The notes beneath the pieces are model-generated. The model saw only the letters and a list, made by a program, of their open reading frames with translations. It ran no database searches and had not been told where the DNA came from. Positions 34,123 to 44,594 of a stretch of DNA of 64,000 nt are shown here, in pieces (within the stretch, counting starts at the first letter, position 1; every line of letters begins with the position of its first letter). The DNA is from Mycobacterium sp. IS-3022 (lineage in GTDB: Bacteria > Actinomycetota > Actinomycetes > Mycobacteriales > Mycobacteriaceae), in contig NZ_LQIN01000005.1 of the NCBI RefSeq assembly GCF_001500065.1, positions 62,001 to 126,000 on the forward strand, written 5' to 3'. A program made the position numbers and the translations under genes.

Positions 34123-34661
34123 CGGTAAGCGACCACGACACCGCTGCGTCGGACAAATCAGCACCGCCGCATAGGTTTTGGACCGGTAAGAGCGCATTGA
34201 TCATGCCCGCGCTGATGGTGTGCCTTGGGCTGGTCCTGGTCTACGGGATCTTCGACATGGAGATCGCCGACGACTCGGAAATCTTCGGGCCCAAGGCGTT
34301 CCCGTGGATCACCGCCGGGTTCTGCTTCCTCATCGCCGCGCTGCTCACCCTGGTCATCCTGCGCAATCCTGAGGTGCCCGAACCGGTGTTGGACGAGGGG
34401 CGCCCCATTCCCAGTCTGTTCAGCAACTGGCGATCCACCGGAATCACGATCGGGTCGTTCGTGGCGTTCACGGTGCTGCTGATCCCCGCCGGCTGGATCA
34501 TCGCCGGAGCGGTCGTCTTCTGGGGAGTGACCGTCGGTCTCGGCAGCACGCGGTATGTCGCGAATCTCCTGATCGGGCTCGCGATTTCGTCGATCATGCA
34601 ACTGATATTTGCCGGCTTGCTCGGCCTGAGCCTGCCCCCGGGCGTGATGGGGATGTTCTGA
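34119..34661 (+). CDS. tctB: TctB: small membrane subunit of the TTT transporter
   Basis: A 180-residue protein with four hydrophobic helices and a soluble N-terminus, the standard size for TctB. It starts in the tctC stop (ATGA) and its own stop shares one base with the tctA start. With TctA it forms the sodium- or proton-driven membrane unit. Confidence 0.88.
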   Translation: MTVSDHDTAASDKSAPPHRFWTGKSALIMPALMVCLGLVLVYGIFDMEIADDSEIFGPKAFPWITAGFCFLIAALLTLVILRNPEVPEPVLDEGRPIPSLFSNWRSTGITIGSFVAFTVLLIPAGWIIAGAVVFWGVTVGLGSTRYVANLLIGLAISSIMQLIFAGLLGLSLPPGVMGMF

Positions 34662-36196
34662 TGGACTCGCTGACTGGACTGATCGGCGGGTTCGGTGACG
34701 TCCTCACTCCGGTCAACCTGCTTTACGTCTTCATCGGCGCCGTCATCGGCACGGCGGTCGGGGTGCTGCCCGGACTGGGATCGGCGATGGCGGTCGCGCT
34801 GCTGCTGCCGGTGACGTTCACCCTCGACCCGCTGGCCGCGCTGGTGATGTTCGCGGGCATCTATTTCGGGGGACTCTTCGGCGACTCGATCGCCGGAATC
34901 CTCATGAACACGCCAGGAAACTCGACTGCGATCGCCGGATCGCTCGAGGGACACCGAATGGCCAGGAAGGGCCGCGGCGCACAGGCATTGGCGACCTCGG
35001 CGATAGGCGCGTTCATCGGGGGCATGGTCGCCACGGCCCTGGTGGTGTTCTTCGCACCCGCGCTGGCGGAGTGGGCGACCAAGTTCGGTCCGGGTGAGTA
35101 CTTCGCGCTGGCGTTGTTCGCGTTCATCGCCACTTCGGCGGTGGTGTCGGAGTCGGTGCTCAAGGGCGCGGCGGCGTTGCTGATCGGCCTGGTGCTGGCG
35201 ATGATCGGCACCGACGAGGTCAGTGGTTCTCAGCGGTTCACCTTCGACAACGTGGCGCTCTTCGACGGGATCAGCATCGTCGTGATCACCGTCGCGATGC
35301 TCGCTGTCGGTGAGGTCATCTTCGTCGCCTCGCGTATCGGACGGCCCGACGACCGCAGCTTCACGCCGTCAACAGGACGCCCGTTCCTGTCCAGGGCCGA
35401 GTACCGGGAGGCGTTGCCGGCATGGTTGCGCGGCACCGCCGTCGGCGTGCCGTTCGGCGTCATCCCGGCCGGCGGCGCCGAGGTCCCGACGTTCCTCGCC
35501 TTCGGTGTCGAGAAGCGACTGGACAGCCGGCGACAGGTGCCGATGTTCGGCAAGGGCGCGATCCGTGGCGTTGCCGGTCCAGAAGCGGCCGGCAACTCTA
35601 CGGCGGGCACGGCGATGGGTGCTCTGCTGGCGCTGGGACTGCCGACGTCGGCCACCGCGGCGATGCTGCTGGCCGCGTTTCAGCAGTACGGTATGCAGCC
35701 GGGTCCGCTGCTGTTCGACCGCAGCGCCGACATCGTTTGGGCGCTCATCGCCAGCCTGTTCATCGGGATGGTCGTATTGCTGGTGTTGAATCTGCCGTTC
35801 GCTCCGCTGTGGGCAAGACTGCTCTCGATCCCCAAGGAGTACCTCTATGCGGGGATCGCAGTGTTCGCCTGCTTCGGCGTGTACGCCGCGAGTTCGGCGA
35901 TCATCGACGTCGTGTTCATGCTGGTGCTCGGTGTGCTCGGATTCGCCATGCGCCGCTACGGCATCCCGCTTGCGCCGGTGTTGATCGCGGTCATCCTCGG
36001 CCCGCTTGCGGAGTCGTCGCTGCGCGCCGCGATGAACAACTCGCAGAACAATCCGCTCACGCTGGTGAGCACACCGATCACGATCACCTTGTATGCCCTG
36101 CTAGCCGTCGTCATCGCAATCAGCACCTACAACAAGCTGAGACTGCGCAAGGAAGTACCGGCATCGGCGCGCAGCACCGAGGACGTGGCCGGCTGA
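34661..36196 (+). CDS. tctA: TctA: large membrane subunit of the TTT transporter
   Basis: A 511-residue protein with about 12 membrane helices. GVLPGLGSAMAVALLLPVTF and GIYFGGLFGDSIAGILMNTPG near the N-terminus, and the GPEAAGNSTAGTAMGALLALGLP repeat in the second half, are diagnostic of TctA. The complete tctC-tctB-tctA set with overlaps is a single operon, importing citrate or another carboxylate. No two-component regulator is adjacent. Confidence 0.93.
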   Translation: MDSLTGLIGGFGDVLTPVNLLYVFIGAVIGTAVGVLPGLGSAMAVALLLPVTFTLDPLAALVMFAGIYFGGLFGDSIAGILMNTPGNSTAIAGSLEGHRMARKGRGAQALATSAIGAFIGGMVATALVVFFAPALAEWATKFGPGEYFALALFAFIATSAVVSESVLKGAAALLIGLVLAMIGTDEVSGSQRFTFDNVALFDGISIVVITVAMLAVGEVIFVASRIGRPDDRSFTPSTGRPFLSRAEYREALPAWLRGTAVGVPFGVIPAGGAEVPTFLAFGVEKRLDSRRQVPMFGKGAIRGVAGPEAAGNSTAGTAMGALLALGLPTSATAAMLLAAFQQYGMQPGPLLFDRSADIVWALIASLFIGMVVLLVLNLPFAPLWARLLSIPKEYLYAGIAVFACFGVYAASSAIIDVVFMLVLGVLGFAMRRYGIPLAPVLIAVILGPLAESSLRAAMNNSQNNPLTLVSTPITITLYALLAVVIAISTYNKLRLRKEVPASARSTEDVAG

Positions 36197-36270
36197 GAGT
36201 CTCAAATAGTTTGTCGTCCTCGTTATTTCGCGTCATACCCTAGTCATCTGAGGTCGGCTGCACCGGGGAC

Positions 36271-36615
36271 GTGCTCGATGACAGCAGCACTGACCCGATG
36301 ATGGTCGGCGAGGACGCCGCCATCGATGTGGACGAGGAGCCCGACCGTTGGCTCGGGTTCGATTGCGTCGGCTCGCGGGACGGCTGGCACGACATGGCGG
36401 CTTTCGCCGAGCGGCAACCTGGTGCGGCACTGCGGGAGCGACTGCAGCAAGCGATGGAGGGCAAGGGCGCGTTCCGGCGGTTCCGCGATCTCGTCCACCA
36501 GGAGGGGCTCGCCGGACAGTGGTACACCTTCTCCACCGACCGTCAATCGGGTCGCGTCCGCGAGTTCCTCGCCGACGCGGGCATTCGTGTCGGCTCACAG
36601 TTTGACGGACGCTAA
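36271..36615 (+). CDS. UPF0158-family protein
   Basis: A 114-residue soluble protein whose second half matches the UPF0158 family: KGAFRRFRDLVHQEGLAGQWYTF followed by VREFLADAGI. The function is unknown. The start is GTG at 36271 in the context GTGCTCGATG. It is 74 bp after tctA and 97 bp before the alanine symporter gene. Family members are commonly 130-160 residues, so the N-terminus is short here. Confidence 0.7.
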   Translation: MLDDSSTDPMMVGEDAAIDVDEEPDRWLGFDCVGSRDGWHDMAAFAERQPGAALRERLQQAMEGKGAFRRFRDLVHQEGLAGQWYTFSTDRQSGRVREFLADAGIRVGSQFDGR

Positions 36616-36712
36616 CTCGCGTAACTGACGATCGACGCCCGCGCCGATCCCCGAGGTTGGGTAGGTGGACTACGGTTTCACCAGTCCGATGTCTCTGTGA
36701 TCCGGCGGTGCG

Positions 36713-38104
36713 ATGACCACTCTCGACGACTTTCTAGGCGATGCCAGTTCTTTCATCTGGGGCCCCTGGCTGCTGATCCCGCTGCTCCTGCTGACCGGCC
36801 TGTATCTGACTGTGCTGTTGCGCGGGATCCAGGTGCGCCGGTTCCGGCTGGCGTTCTGGCTGGCGTTCGTCAAGCGTAAGGATCCGGGCGCCGAAGGCGA
36901 TATCTCGCACTACCAAGCGTTGTCGACGGCCCTGGCTGCGACCGTGGGCGTCGGTAATATCGCCGGCGTCGCGACCGCGATTGCCCTTGGCGGTCCCGGG
37001 GCTGTGTTCTGGATGTGGTTCACCGGCATGGTCGGCATGGCGACCAAGTACAGCGAAGCTTTTCTCGGCGTACGCTTCCGTCGCACCGACGCCGCCGGGG
37101 AGCAATCCGGTGGTCCGATGCACTACCTACGTCGCGGCATCAAAGGGCCAGTGGGCGTGTTTCTCGGCGGATTCTTCGCGGTCGCAGGAGCGCTGGCCGC
37201 GTTCGGCATCGGCAACATGACGCAGGCCAACACCGTCGCGGCGAACGTCAACGAAGAGTGGGGTGTGTCGGCACCCATCACAGGCGCGGTGATCGTGGTG
37301 CTGGCCGCCGCGGTGATCTTGGGCGGCATCAAGAGCATCGGGCGGGTCACCAGCCTGTTCGTCCCGGTGATGATCGTCATCTACATCGTCGGCGCGGCAG
37401 CCGTCCTCGCCTTCAACATCGGCGAAGTGCCGCGAGCCTTGGGCGTCATCTTCACCGACGCCTTCACCGGCACCTCGGCCACTGGAGGTTTCGCGGGGGC
37501 GGCCGTCGCAGCGGCGATTCGCTACGGCGTCGCGCGTGGCATCTTCTCCAATGAGTCGGGGCTGGGAACCGGCGGCATCGCTGCGGCCGCGGCGAAGACG
37601 ACCCACCCAGTCCGGCAGGCGCTCGTGTCGATGACTCAGACGTTCATCGACACGCTCGTGGTGGTTAGCTTCACCGCGCTGACGATCGTCGTCACCGGCG
37701 TATGGAAGGAGGCCGGCCCCGAGGAGGCCGCCAGTTTCACCGCACGCGCATTCGCCGAGGGTCTCCCCGGGAGCTGGGGCAGCGTCATTGTCACGCTCAG
37801 CGTGATCTTCTTTGCGTTCTCGACGCTGCTCGGATGGTCCTACTACGGCGAGCGGTGCGTGGAGTACCTGTTCGGACGGAAGGCGGTCTTTCCGTACCGG
37901 ATCCTTTTCATCATCGTGATCTACCTCGGTGCCACCACGGCTCTCAAGACGGTCTGGACCTTCTCCGACGTCATGAACGGTCTGATGGCGCTGCCCAACC
38001 TCATCGGTCTGATCATCCTGTCCCCCTTGGTCTACCGCGAGACCCGCGCCTACTTCCGCGGCGAGGAGCACGCGGACGACATGCGGGCGCGGAGCGATGT
38101 CTGA
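36713..38104 (+). CDS. Alanine/sodium symporter (AGCS family)
   Basis: A 463-residue AGCS transporter with about 11 helices. Family marks include ALAATVGVGNIAGVATAIALGGPGAVFWMW near residues 70-100, and GVARGIFSNESGLGTGGIAAAAAKT near residues 270-295. It imports alanine or glycine with sodium. It is transcribed after the TTT and UPF0158 genes and convergent with the hydrolase at 38194. Confidence 0.93.
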   Translation: MTTLDDFLGDASSFIWGPWLLIPLLLLTGLYLTVLLRGIQVRRFRLAFWLAFVKRKDPGAEGDISHYQALSTALAATVGVGNIAGVATAIALGGPGAVFWMWFTGMVGMATKYSEAFLGVRFRRTDAAGEQSGGPMHYLRRGIKGPVGVFLGGFFAVAGALAAFGIGNMTQANTVAANVNEEWGVSAPITGAVIVVLAAAVILGGIKSIGRVTSLFVPVMIVIYIVGAAAVLAFNIGEVPRALGVIFTDAFTGTSATGGFAGAAVAAAIRYGVARGIFSNESGLGTGGIAAAAAKTTHPVRQALVSMTQTFIDTLVVVSFTALTIVVTGVWKEAGPEEAASFTARAFAEGLPGSWGSVIVTLSVIFFAFSTLLGWSYYGERCVEYLFGRKAVFPYRILFIIVIYLGATTALKTVWTFSDVMNGLMALPNLIGLIILSPLVYRETRAYFRGEEHADDMRARSDV

Positions 38105-38193
38105 GGCGTACCGGCCAGCTCCGGCGACGGATAGTAAGGAATTGGTGTTGGGGTGCGGACCCCTCCGGGGCCGCCGTGGGCGTGAAGTCGACG

Positions 38194-38901
38194 CTACACA
38201 GTCCGCCCGTCCGACGATGTGCCGTCGTCCAGGTACGCGACCAGTCGCTCGGCGAGCTCGCCCGGACGACTCTTCGCCACCAGATGCCCTCCGGGCATCA
38301 CGTCGGCCTCGACGCCGAGTCGGTCACGCGCAACCCGCATCTGGAATGCGGCCGGGAACAAGCGGTCGTCAGCGGCGACAAGGACGTGGATGGGGACATC
38401 CGGCCACGCCTCGAAGGTGCACGGTTGCCCGAACGGTGTGTCAGCCGGTTCGCGATCACCCTCGGCCATCTCGGCCTTGACGTCGCCGGGGATGTCGTGC
38501 AGGAAGATCTCCTCGAGGTCGAACTCGTTCGACCGTCCGGCTGCTTGGTTGGCCGCTCGGCGAGCTTCATCCGAGCCGGTGACCTCAAACCATTCCCCCG
38601 GCGACTCGCCAGGAATCGGGATCATCGGGTTTAGCAACACAATGCGGGCGAGGGCGTCGCGCTTACTGATCATCGGCGCGGTGAACGCGCCCATCGATTG
38701 GGCGACGAGCACCACGTCGCGATGCTCGCCGATGGCCTCATCGGTGATGGCCGCGTACTCGCCCAGACCCAGCGCCGGATTGTCACCCTCGATCTCGATC
38801 GGGATCGCGGTGTGGCCCCGCGCCTCCAGTTCGGCCGTCACCTCGCGCCAGTACACCTCGCCGGCCCCTCCGGCGCCGGGGAGCAGGACGAACGTCGCCA
38901 T
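38194..38901 (-). CDS. Alpha/beta hydrolase
   Basis: A 235-residue alpha/beta hydrolase. FVLLPGAGGAGEVYW gives the oxyanion strand, AQSMGAF (about residues 78-84) is the nucleophile elbow, and MPGGHLVAK near the C-terminus holds the catalytic His. It belongs to the small esterase-like group common in actinobacteria. ATG at 38901 was chosen over 38919 because GGAGCGGAAA precedes it. Substrate unknown. Convergent with the alanine symporter gene. Confidence 0.85.
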   Translation of the reverse strand: MATFVLLPGAGGAGEVYWREVTAELEARGHTAIPIEIEGDNPALGLGEYAAITDEAIGEHRDVVLVAQSMGAFTAPMISKRDALARIVLLNPMIPIPGESPGEWFEVTGSDEARRAANQAAGRSNEFDLEEIFLHDIPGDVKAEMAEGDREPADTPFGQPCTFEAWPDVPIHVLVAADDRLFPAAFQMRVARDRLGVEADVMPGGHLVAKSRPGELAERLVAYLDDGTSSDGRTV

Positions 38902-39002
38902 TTTCCGCTCCCTTCGCAAGCCTCTGAAAGTCTAGACACGGCCTTAGCGTGCTCTCATGGCGAACTCGCTTGCGAGCAATGAACTCTGCACCTCGGTGCC
39001 GG

Positions 39003-40601
39003 TTACGCCTCGATGACGTCGAAGCCCTTGTAGCCCGCATCGGCCACCTCGGCGATGATCTGACCGTATACCCCAAAGCCGCCGACGAACGGCATGAACA
39101 CCCGCGGCTTACCGGGGATGTTGGCACCCAAGTACCATGAATTGGCTTGTGGCATCAGCGTTCCCGCCGCCCGCCGAGTGCACTCTTCGACCCACTCCGC
39201 GGCCGCTTCTGGGCGTGCCTCCAGCGCGACCGCTCCTCGTGCGCTGAGGTATGCGATGGCGTCCGCCACCCAGTCCACATGCAATTCCGAGTGCAGGACC
39301 ATATTGGCGAGCACCGACGGACTGCCCGGGCCCGTCATGTTGAACAGGTTCGGAAACCCCGCAACGCTGAGGCCGAGGTATGTCGCCGGTCCGTGCGCCC
39401 ACGCCTCGTTCAGGCTCTGGCCGCCGCGGCCGACGATGTTGAGCTTGGCGACCGACCCGGTCATGGCGTCGAAACCGGTGGCCAACACGAGCGCGTCCAG
39501 TTCGTAATACGCATCGGAAGTGTGTACACCGGCGGCGTCGATCCGCTGGATTGGCGTGGCCCGCAGATTCACCAGGTGGACGTGGTCGTGGTTGAACGTC
39601 TGGTAGTAGTTGTCGTCGGTGCAGATCCGCTTGGTTCCGATCGGGTGGTCGGTGGGAATCAGCAAATCGGCCGTCGCGGGGTCGTCGATCACCGCGCGCA
39701 CCTTCTGCTCCCAGAACACCCGCGCCGTGTCATTGGCTTCCAGGGTGACCAGCTGATCGGCGAACGTCTTGGAGAACAGCACACCACCCAACTGCCACCG
39801 CTTTTCATAGGCCTCGCGGAGTTCCTCGTCCGACGCCTCGACGGCCAACTTCGGGTGCGGCTGGTGCGGCGAGCCGCCGCCACTGGCCATCGACAATCGA
39901 CGCCGCTCGGCGTAGTTCGCTTTGTGGCTCGCCCGCGTCGCGTCATCGAGCGGCACATTGCCCGCGGGCACACTGTAGTTCGCAGTGCGCTGGAAGACAT
40001 GCAGCCGAGCGGCCTGCTCGGCGATGCACGGAATTGCCTGGATGCCAGAGGATCCGGTGCCTATCACGCCGACGCGCTTACCGGTGAAGTCCACGTTCTC
40101 GTGCGGCCAATACGCCGTGTGGTACACCGCGCCACCAAACGAGTCCAGTCCGTCGATCGCGGGTATGTTCGCGTTCGACAGCGGACCAACGGCCAACACG
40201 CAGAATCTCGTGGTCACCACGTCCCCGCGGTCGGTGCGAACCTGCCAACACAGCGTGTCCTCGTCGAGGACGACATCGGTCACCCGGGTGCCGAAGGTGA
40301 TGTCGCGCCGCAAGTCGAAGCGGTCCGCGACATGGTTCAGGTACCGCAGGATCTCGGGCTGCGTCGCGTACTTCTCGCTCCAGTTCCACTCCTGCTGAAG
40401 GTCTTCGTCGAACGAGTACGAGTAATCGACGCTTTCGACGTCGCAGCGAGCGCCGGGGTAACGGTTCCAGTACCAGACACCGCCTACCCCGTCGGCGGCC
40501 TCGAACACGTGCACCGACAGCCCGTCGCCGCGCAGGCGATGCAGCGCATAGAGGCCGGCGAAGCCGGCGCCGATTACGACCACATCGACGTTCTGGTGCA
40601 T
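39003..40601 (-). CDS. Baeyer-Villiger monooxygenase (CHMO-like)
   Basis: A 532-residue type I BVMO. VVVIGAGFAGLYALHRL is the FAD Rossmann motif, VGVIGTGSSGIQAIP the NADPH motif, and FGGAVYHTAYWPHE is a full FxGxxxHTxxWP fingerprint. WYWNRYPGARCDVESVDYSYSF is also typical. It is closer to cyclohexanone-type enzymes than the BVMO at 17092-18615. ATG at 40601 starts the FAD domain directly. It is divergent from an SDR gene 92 bp away, so a ketone made by that SDR may be its substrate (inference). Confidence 0.9.
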   Translation of the reverse strand: MHQNVDVVVIGAGFAGLYALHRLRGDGLSVHVFEAADGVGGVWYWNRYPGARCDVESVDYSYSFDEDLQQEWNWSEKYATQPEILRYLNHVADRFDLRRDITFGTRVTDVVLDEDTLCWQVRTDRGDVVTTRFCVLAVGPLSNANIPAIDGLDSFGGAVYHTAYWPHENVDFTGKRVGVIGTGSSGIQAIPCIAEQAARLHVFQRTANYSVPAGNVPLDDATRASHKANYAERRRLSMASGGGSPHQPHPKLAVEASDEELREAYEKRWQLGGVLFSKTFADQLVTLEANDTARVFWEQKVRAVIDDPATADLLIPTDHPIGTKRICTDDNYYQTFNHDHVHLVNLRATPIQRIDAAGVHTSDAYYELDALVLATGFDAMTGSVAKLNIVGRGGQSLNEAWAHGPATYLGLSVAGFPNLFNMTGPGSPSVLANMVLHSELHVDWVADAIAYLSARGAVALEARPEAAAEWVEECTRRAAGTLMPQANSWYLGANIPGKPRVFMPFVGGFGVYGQIIAEVADAGYKGFDVIEA

Positions 40602-40603
40602 GA

Positions 40604-41476
<873 letters not shown>

Positions 41477-41498
41477 ATTCGGGCCGATCGGAGGCGAA

Positions 41499-41697
41499 GT
41501 GAAACGTTTGGACCGTCATCGGGTCCTCGTGACCGGCGCGGCATCCGGTATGGACATCGGCCACCACGCTCGATTCCGGCGGGGCGCCGATGGGCGATCC
41601 CGCGGACGTCACGGGCGTGATCGCGATGTTGATCTCCACCGACGGGGCGTTCATCACCGGCACGGAGCTCCGCCTCGACGGTGGTACGCACGCATGA
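41499..41697 (+). pseudogene. Internally deleted SDR pseudogene
   Basis: The frame from GTG 41499 reads KRLDRHRVLVTGAASGM, the first 18 residues of a classical SDR. After about 30 unrelated bases, another frame reads GAPMGDPADVTGVIAMLIST and continues to ITGTELRLDGGTHA with a TGA at 41695-41697, the exact SDR end. About 200 codons between the two are gone. It lies directly after a complete SDR gene and before the meta-cleavage-type hydrolase. Confidence 0.8.
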
Positions 41698-41737
41698 CGA
41701 CCCGAGGACGAGCACGGGCGCGAGCGAAAGTCGAGGC

Positions 41738-42607
41738 ATGACAGTAGAGCTCAGCCAGGAAACCACCGCCAAAGAAGTCATGACCGACGGCGGCGTGCTG
41801 CGTTACCACGAATTCGGCGACGGTCCCCCGCTAGTCCTGTTGCACGGCTCGGGCCCCGGGGTCACGGGGTGGCGCGACTTCCGCGGCGTGCTGGGCGCTT
41901 TCGGCGAGTTCTACAGATGCCTGGTCCTCGAGTTTCCCGGCTTCGGTGTCAGTGACGACTTCGGCGGCCATCCGATGGTCACCGCGCATGACGCGCTCAC
42001 CCGGTTCGTCGACGCGTTGCCACTCGACAGCGTGGACATTGTCGGCAACTCGACGGGCGGGACCGTCGCGATCCAGTACGCGATCGACCATCCAAAAAAG
42101 GTGCGACGGCTGGTGACCATCGGCGGTATCGGCCGCAGCGTGTTCTCACCCGGCCCGGCCGAGGGCATCAGGTTGCTGCATGAGTTCGCCGAGAACCCAA
42201 CGAAAGACCGTCTGGTGCAATGGCTGCACTCGATGGTGTACGACAAAGCGCTGGTGACCGACGAGCTCATCGAGGAGCGATGGACCCACGCCACCCAACC
42301 GGCGACGCTGGCCAGCGCGCGTCGGATGTACAGCAAGGCCGCCTTCGAGCAGATGGTTCAGGCCATGGAAGCCGCCGACGGGCCACAGCCGTGGGCGGCG
42401 ATGCACCGGGTCAAGGCGCCCATCCTGATCACCTGGGGGCGTGACGACCGGGTGAGCCCGCTGGACATGGCGCTGATCCCGATGCGCACCATCCCCAACG
42501 CCGAATTGCACGTGTTCCCCAATTGCGGGCACTGGGCGATGGTCGAGCAGCGCGACGCGTTCGTCAGCACCGTGCTGTCGTTTTTGCTCCACAAAGACGG
42601 CGGCTGA
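41738..42607 (+). CDS. Meta-cleavage-type alpha/beta hydrolase (HsaD/BphD-like)
   Basis: A 289-residue alpha/beta hydrolase with the order and spacing of carbon-carbon hydrolases such as BphD and HsaD. HGSGPGVTGW is the oxyanion loop, GNSTGGTVA the nucleophile elbow (Ser at about 105), GRDDRVSP the Asp, and PNCGHWAMVEQ the His. These enzymes open ring-cleavage products of aromatics or of steroids. No extradiol dioxygenase gene is next to it in this window, so the pathway partner is missing or elsewhere. ATG at 41738. Confidence 0.87.
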   Translation: MTVELSQETTAKEVMTDGGVLRYHEFGDGPPLVLLHGSGPGVTGWRDFRGVLGAFGEFYRCLVLEFPGFGVSDDFGGHPMVTAHDALTRFVDALPLDSVDIVGNSTGGTVAIQYAIDHPKKVRRLVTIGGIGRSVFSPGPAEGIRLLHEFAENPTKDRLVQWLHSMVYDKALVTDELIEERWTHATQPATLASARRMYSKAAFEQMVQAMEAADGPQPWAAMHRVKAPILITWGRDDRVSPLDMALIPMRTIPNAELHVFPNCGHWAMVEQRDAFVSTVLSFLLHKDGG

Positions 42608-42776
42608 CACGCATCGTTTTCTGTCGACCAAGGCTGGCGGCGATTCGCTGTGCGCCTTGTGCGTGCGCCGCGCGGGAGCTGACAACGCCAAGTCTCGGTG
42701 TGCGGGATTGCCGCTTACCCGCCCGTCAATCGTGAGTTCACCATGACGTTGTCCGTACCACCGAGAGGAAGTGTTG

Positions 42777-44468
42777 ATGATCGAACCTCCTGTCCCTGTC
42801 CCAACGGCGGGGCGACCCATTCGACGACGGCGATCCGCGTTCTGGAAATTGCTCGGTGTCGCCCTGATGGCCTCCGCTGTCCTGCTCGGCACCGCGATTC
42901 CGGCCGCCGCGGCCGAGCTGATGAGGGTGACTTTCGTGCGCCACGCTCAGTCCGCAGGCAACGCCTCCGGGCTGATCGATACGTCGACACCCGGCCCCGA
43001 TCTCACGCCGCTCGGCCAGCAGCAAGCCGAGGCGTCTGCGGACAGGTTGGCCGTCAACAATTACGACGCCATCTATTCCTCGACGATGGTCAGGACGCAG
43101 CAGACGGCGGCGCCGATGTCGGAACGCCTGCGCCTGCCGGTTCAGGTGCTGCCCGGTCTGCAGGAGATCGAGGCCGGAATCTATGAGGGCACGCCCGAGA
43201 ACGAGGCCTTCGGCGGTTACCTTCAGGCCCCGCTGCGTTGGATAGGGCTGATTCCGACGCCACCTCCTGGCGACCCGCTCGATGCCCGGATTCCGGGTTC
43301 GATCGACGGCCACGAGTTCGACACCAGGGTGGACGGCGCGCTGGAGACCATGTACAACAACGGCGACCGCAACGCCGTCGTGTACTCGCACGGCGGCACC
43401 ACCATGTTCTGGACGATCATGAACGCGAAGAACCTCACCACGGAGCAGAAGATTCAACTGCTGACCAGAACCCCACTGCACAACACCGACTACGTGGTGT
43501 TGGAGGGCAATCCGGAGGACGGCTGGACACTGGTGGACTGGAACGGTCAGCGGTTCACGCCGGAGCCCACGCTCGAGTCCGAGGTGCAGCTCCATGCCCG
43601 CACGCTGCAACGGCAGCTCGCGGCCGCCGCGAAGCTGATCACCGACGCGGCAGCAACGGGGGACATCGCAACGCTGATGAACGCGATCAGGCAAAGCGTC
43701 GCGGACACGACCTTCTCGGTCCAGAAGTTCACGAACGCGTTGCAGCACGAGATCACCGAGAGGCTGGCCAACCTGACCCCGCCGGCGCCGGCCGTGCCGT
43801 CGTCGCCAGAGGCGCACACGGTCCAGCTGGCGAGTCAGACTACGTCTTCAACCGTGGTGTCGCCATCGGCGACCGACATGATGAAAGCGCTGACAAAGCC
43901 GGTGGCCGACCCGGCGACGACCGAGACCGACTCGCAGCGTCAAGCCGACGCAGCGACCGTCCAGGCGACCGACCCGGCCACCGTTGAGGCGACCGTCCAG
44001 GAGACCGACCCGGCGTCGACGCAGGCCGACTCGGCGACGACGGTGGCCGACTCGGCGACGACAGGGGCCGACCCGGCGACGACAGAGGCCGACCCGGCGA
44101 CGACGGGGACGGACTCGCAGCGTCAGGCTGCCCAGGCGACCGACCAGGCGACCGAGCCATCGACGAAGGGAGCCGCGTCAAACGGCGCGACTGATCTCAA
44201 GAACGGCAACATGGCGGTCCCCGGAAAGGTCGGGACCACGTCGACCCGCGCGGAGGAACGTGCGTCGCAGGCGGTCAACGGCGCCAGCGATCGAGGCGCT
44301 GCGTCCGACAAGCAGTCCGGTGGCGTTGCCGTCAAGGTCGCCGACACCGATGGCGAAGCCGGCAAGGCCAGCGCAGGTGCCCAAGCCGGCGGCGGCGATA
44401 CAGCTGGCAGCACCGGTGGCGACACGGCCGGGGGCAGTGCCGGCGGCACGGGTGGGAGCGACAGCTGA
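42777..44468 (+). CDS. Secreted histidine phosphatase with long repetitive tail
   Basis: A 563-residue exported protein. Residues 24-46 form a signal peptide ending in IPAAAAE. Residues 48-250 are a histidine phosphatase domain with the phospho-acceptor motif VRHAQSAGN (His56) and a later VVYSHGGTT His. The last 200 residues are Ala/Thr/Asp/Gly-rich, including four 7-residue repeats ADxATTx and a final Gly-rich stretch. ATG at 42777 has AGAGGAAG five bases upstream, better than the GTG at 42771. The tail resembles surface or PE-type low-complexity extensions. The substrate is unknown. Confidence 0.85.
   Translation: MIEPPVPVPTAGRPIRRRRSAFWKLLGVALMASAVLLGTAIPAAAAELMRVTFVRHAQSAGNASGLIDTSTPGPDLTPLGQQQAEASADRLAVNNYDAIYSSTMVRTQQTAAPMSERLRLPVQVLPGLQEIEAGIYEGTPENEAFGGYLQAPLRWIGLIPTPPPGDPLDARIPGSIDGHEFDTRVDGALETMYNNGDRNAVVYSHGGTTMFWTIMNAKNLTTEQKIQLLTRTPLHNTDYVVLEGNPEDGWTLVDWNGQRFTPEPTLESEVQLHARTLQRQLAAAAKLITDAAATGDIATLMNAIRQSVADTTFSVQKFTNALQHEITERLANLTPPAPAVPSSPEAHTVQLASQTTSSTVVSPSATDMMKALTKPVADPATTETDSQRQADAATVQATDPATVEATVQETDPASTQADSATTVADSATTGADPATTEADPATTGTDSQRQAAQATDQATEPSTKGAASNGATDLKNGNMAVPGKVGTTSTRAEERASQAVNGASDRGAASDKQSGGVAVKVADTDGEAGKASAGAQAGGGDTAGSTGGDTAGGSAGGTGGSDS
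44025..44108 (+). repeat. Four tandem 21-bp repeats in the phosphatase tail
   Basis: Four consecutive in-frame units of 21 bases (first unit GCCGACTCGGCGACGACGGTG shortened here to its core GCCGACTCGGCGACGACGG) encode ADSATTV, ADSATTG, ADPATTE and ADPATTG. They differ by only a few bases, so the copy number may vary between strains. Confidence 0.75.
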
Positions 44469-44594
44469 CACCGTCGATGTGACCGCATAGATCAGTCGGC
44501 CCCCTTCATCCGCCGGTGGAGGGGGCCGATTGCCGGGCCCCCGAACATTTCAAAGCGTCGGCGGGCCGACGAGCGGGATGGTTGGCTGGATCCT

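Noticed and set aside
38105..38193. Possible terminator between the alanine symporter and the hydrolase gene
   Set aside because: Only a short CCCC-TCC-GGGG stem and no T tract.
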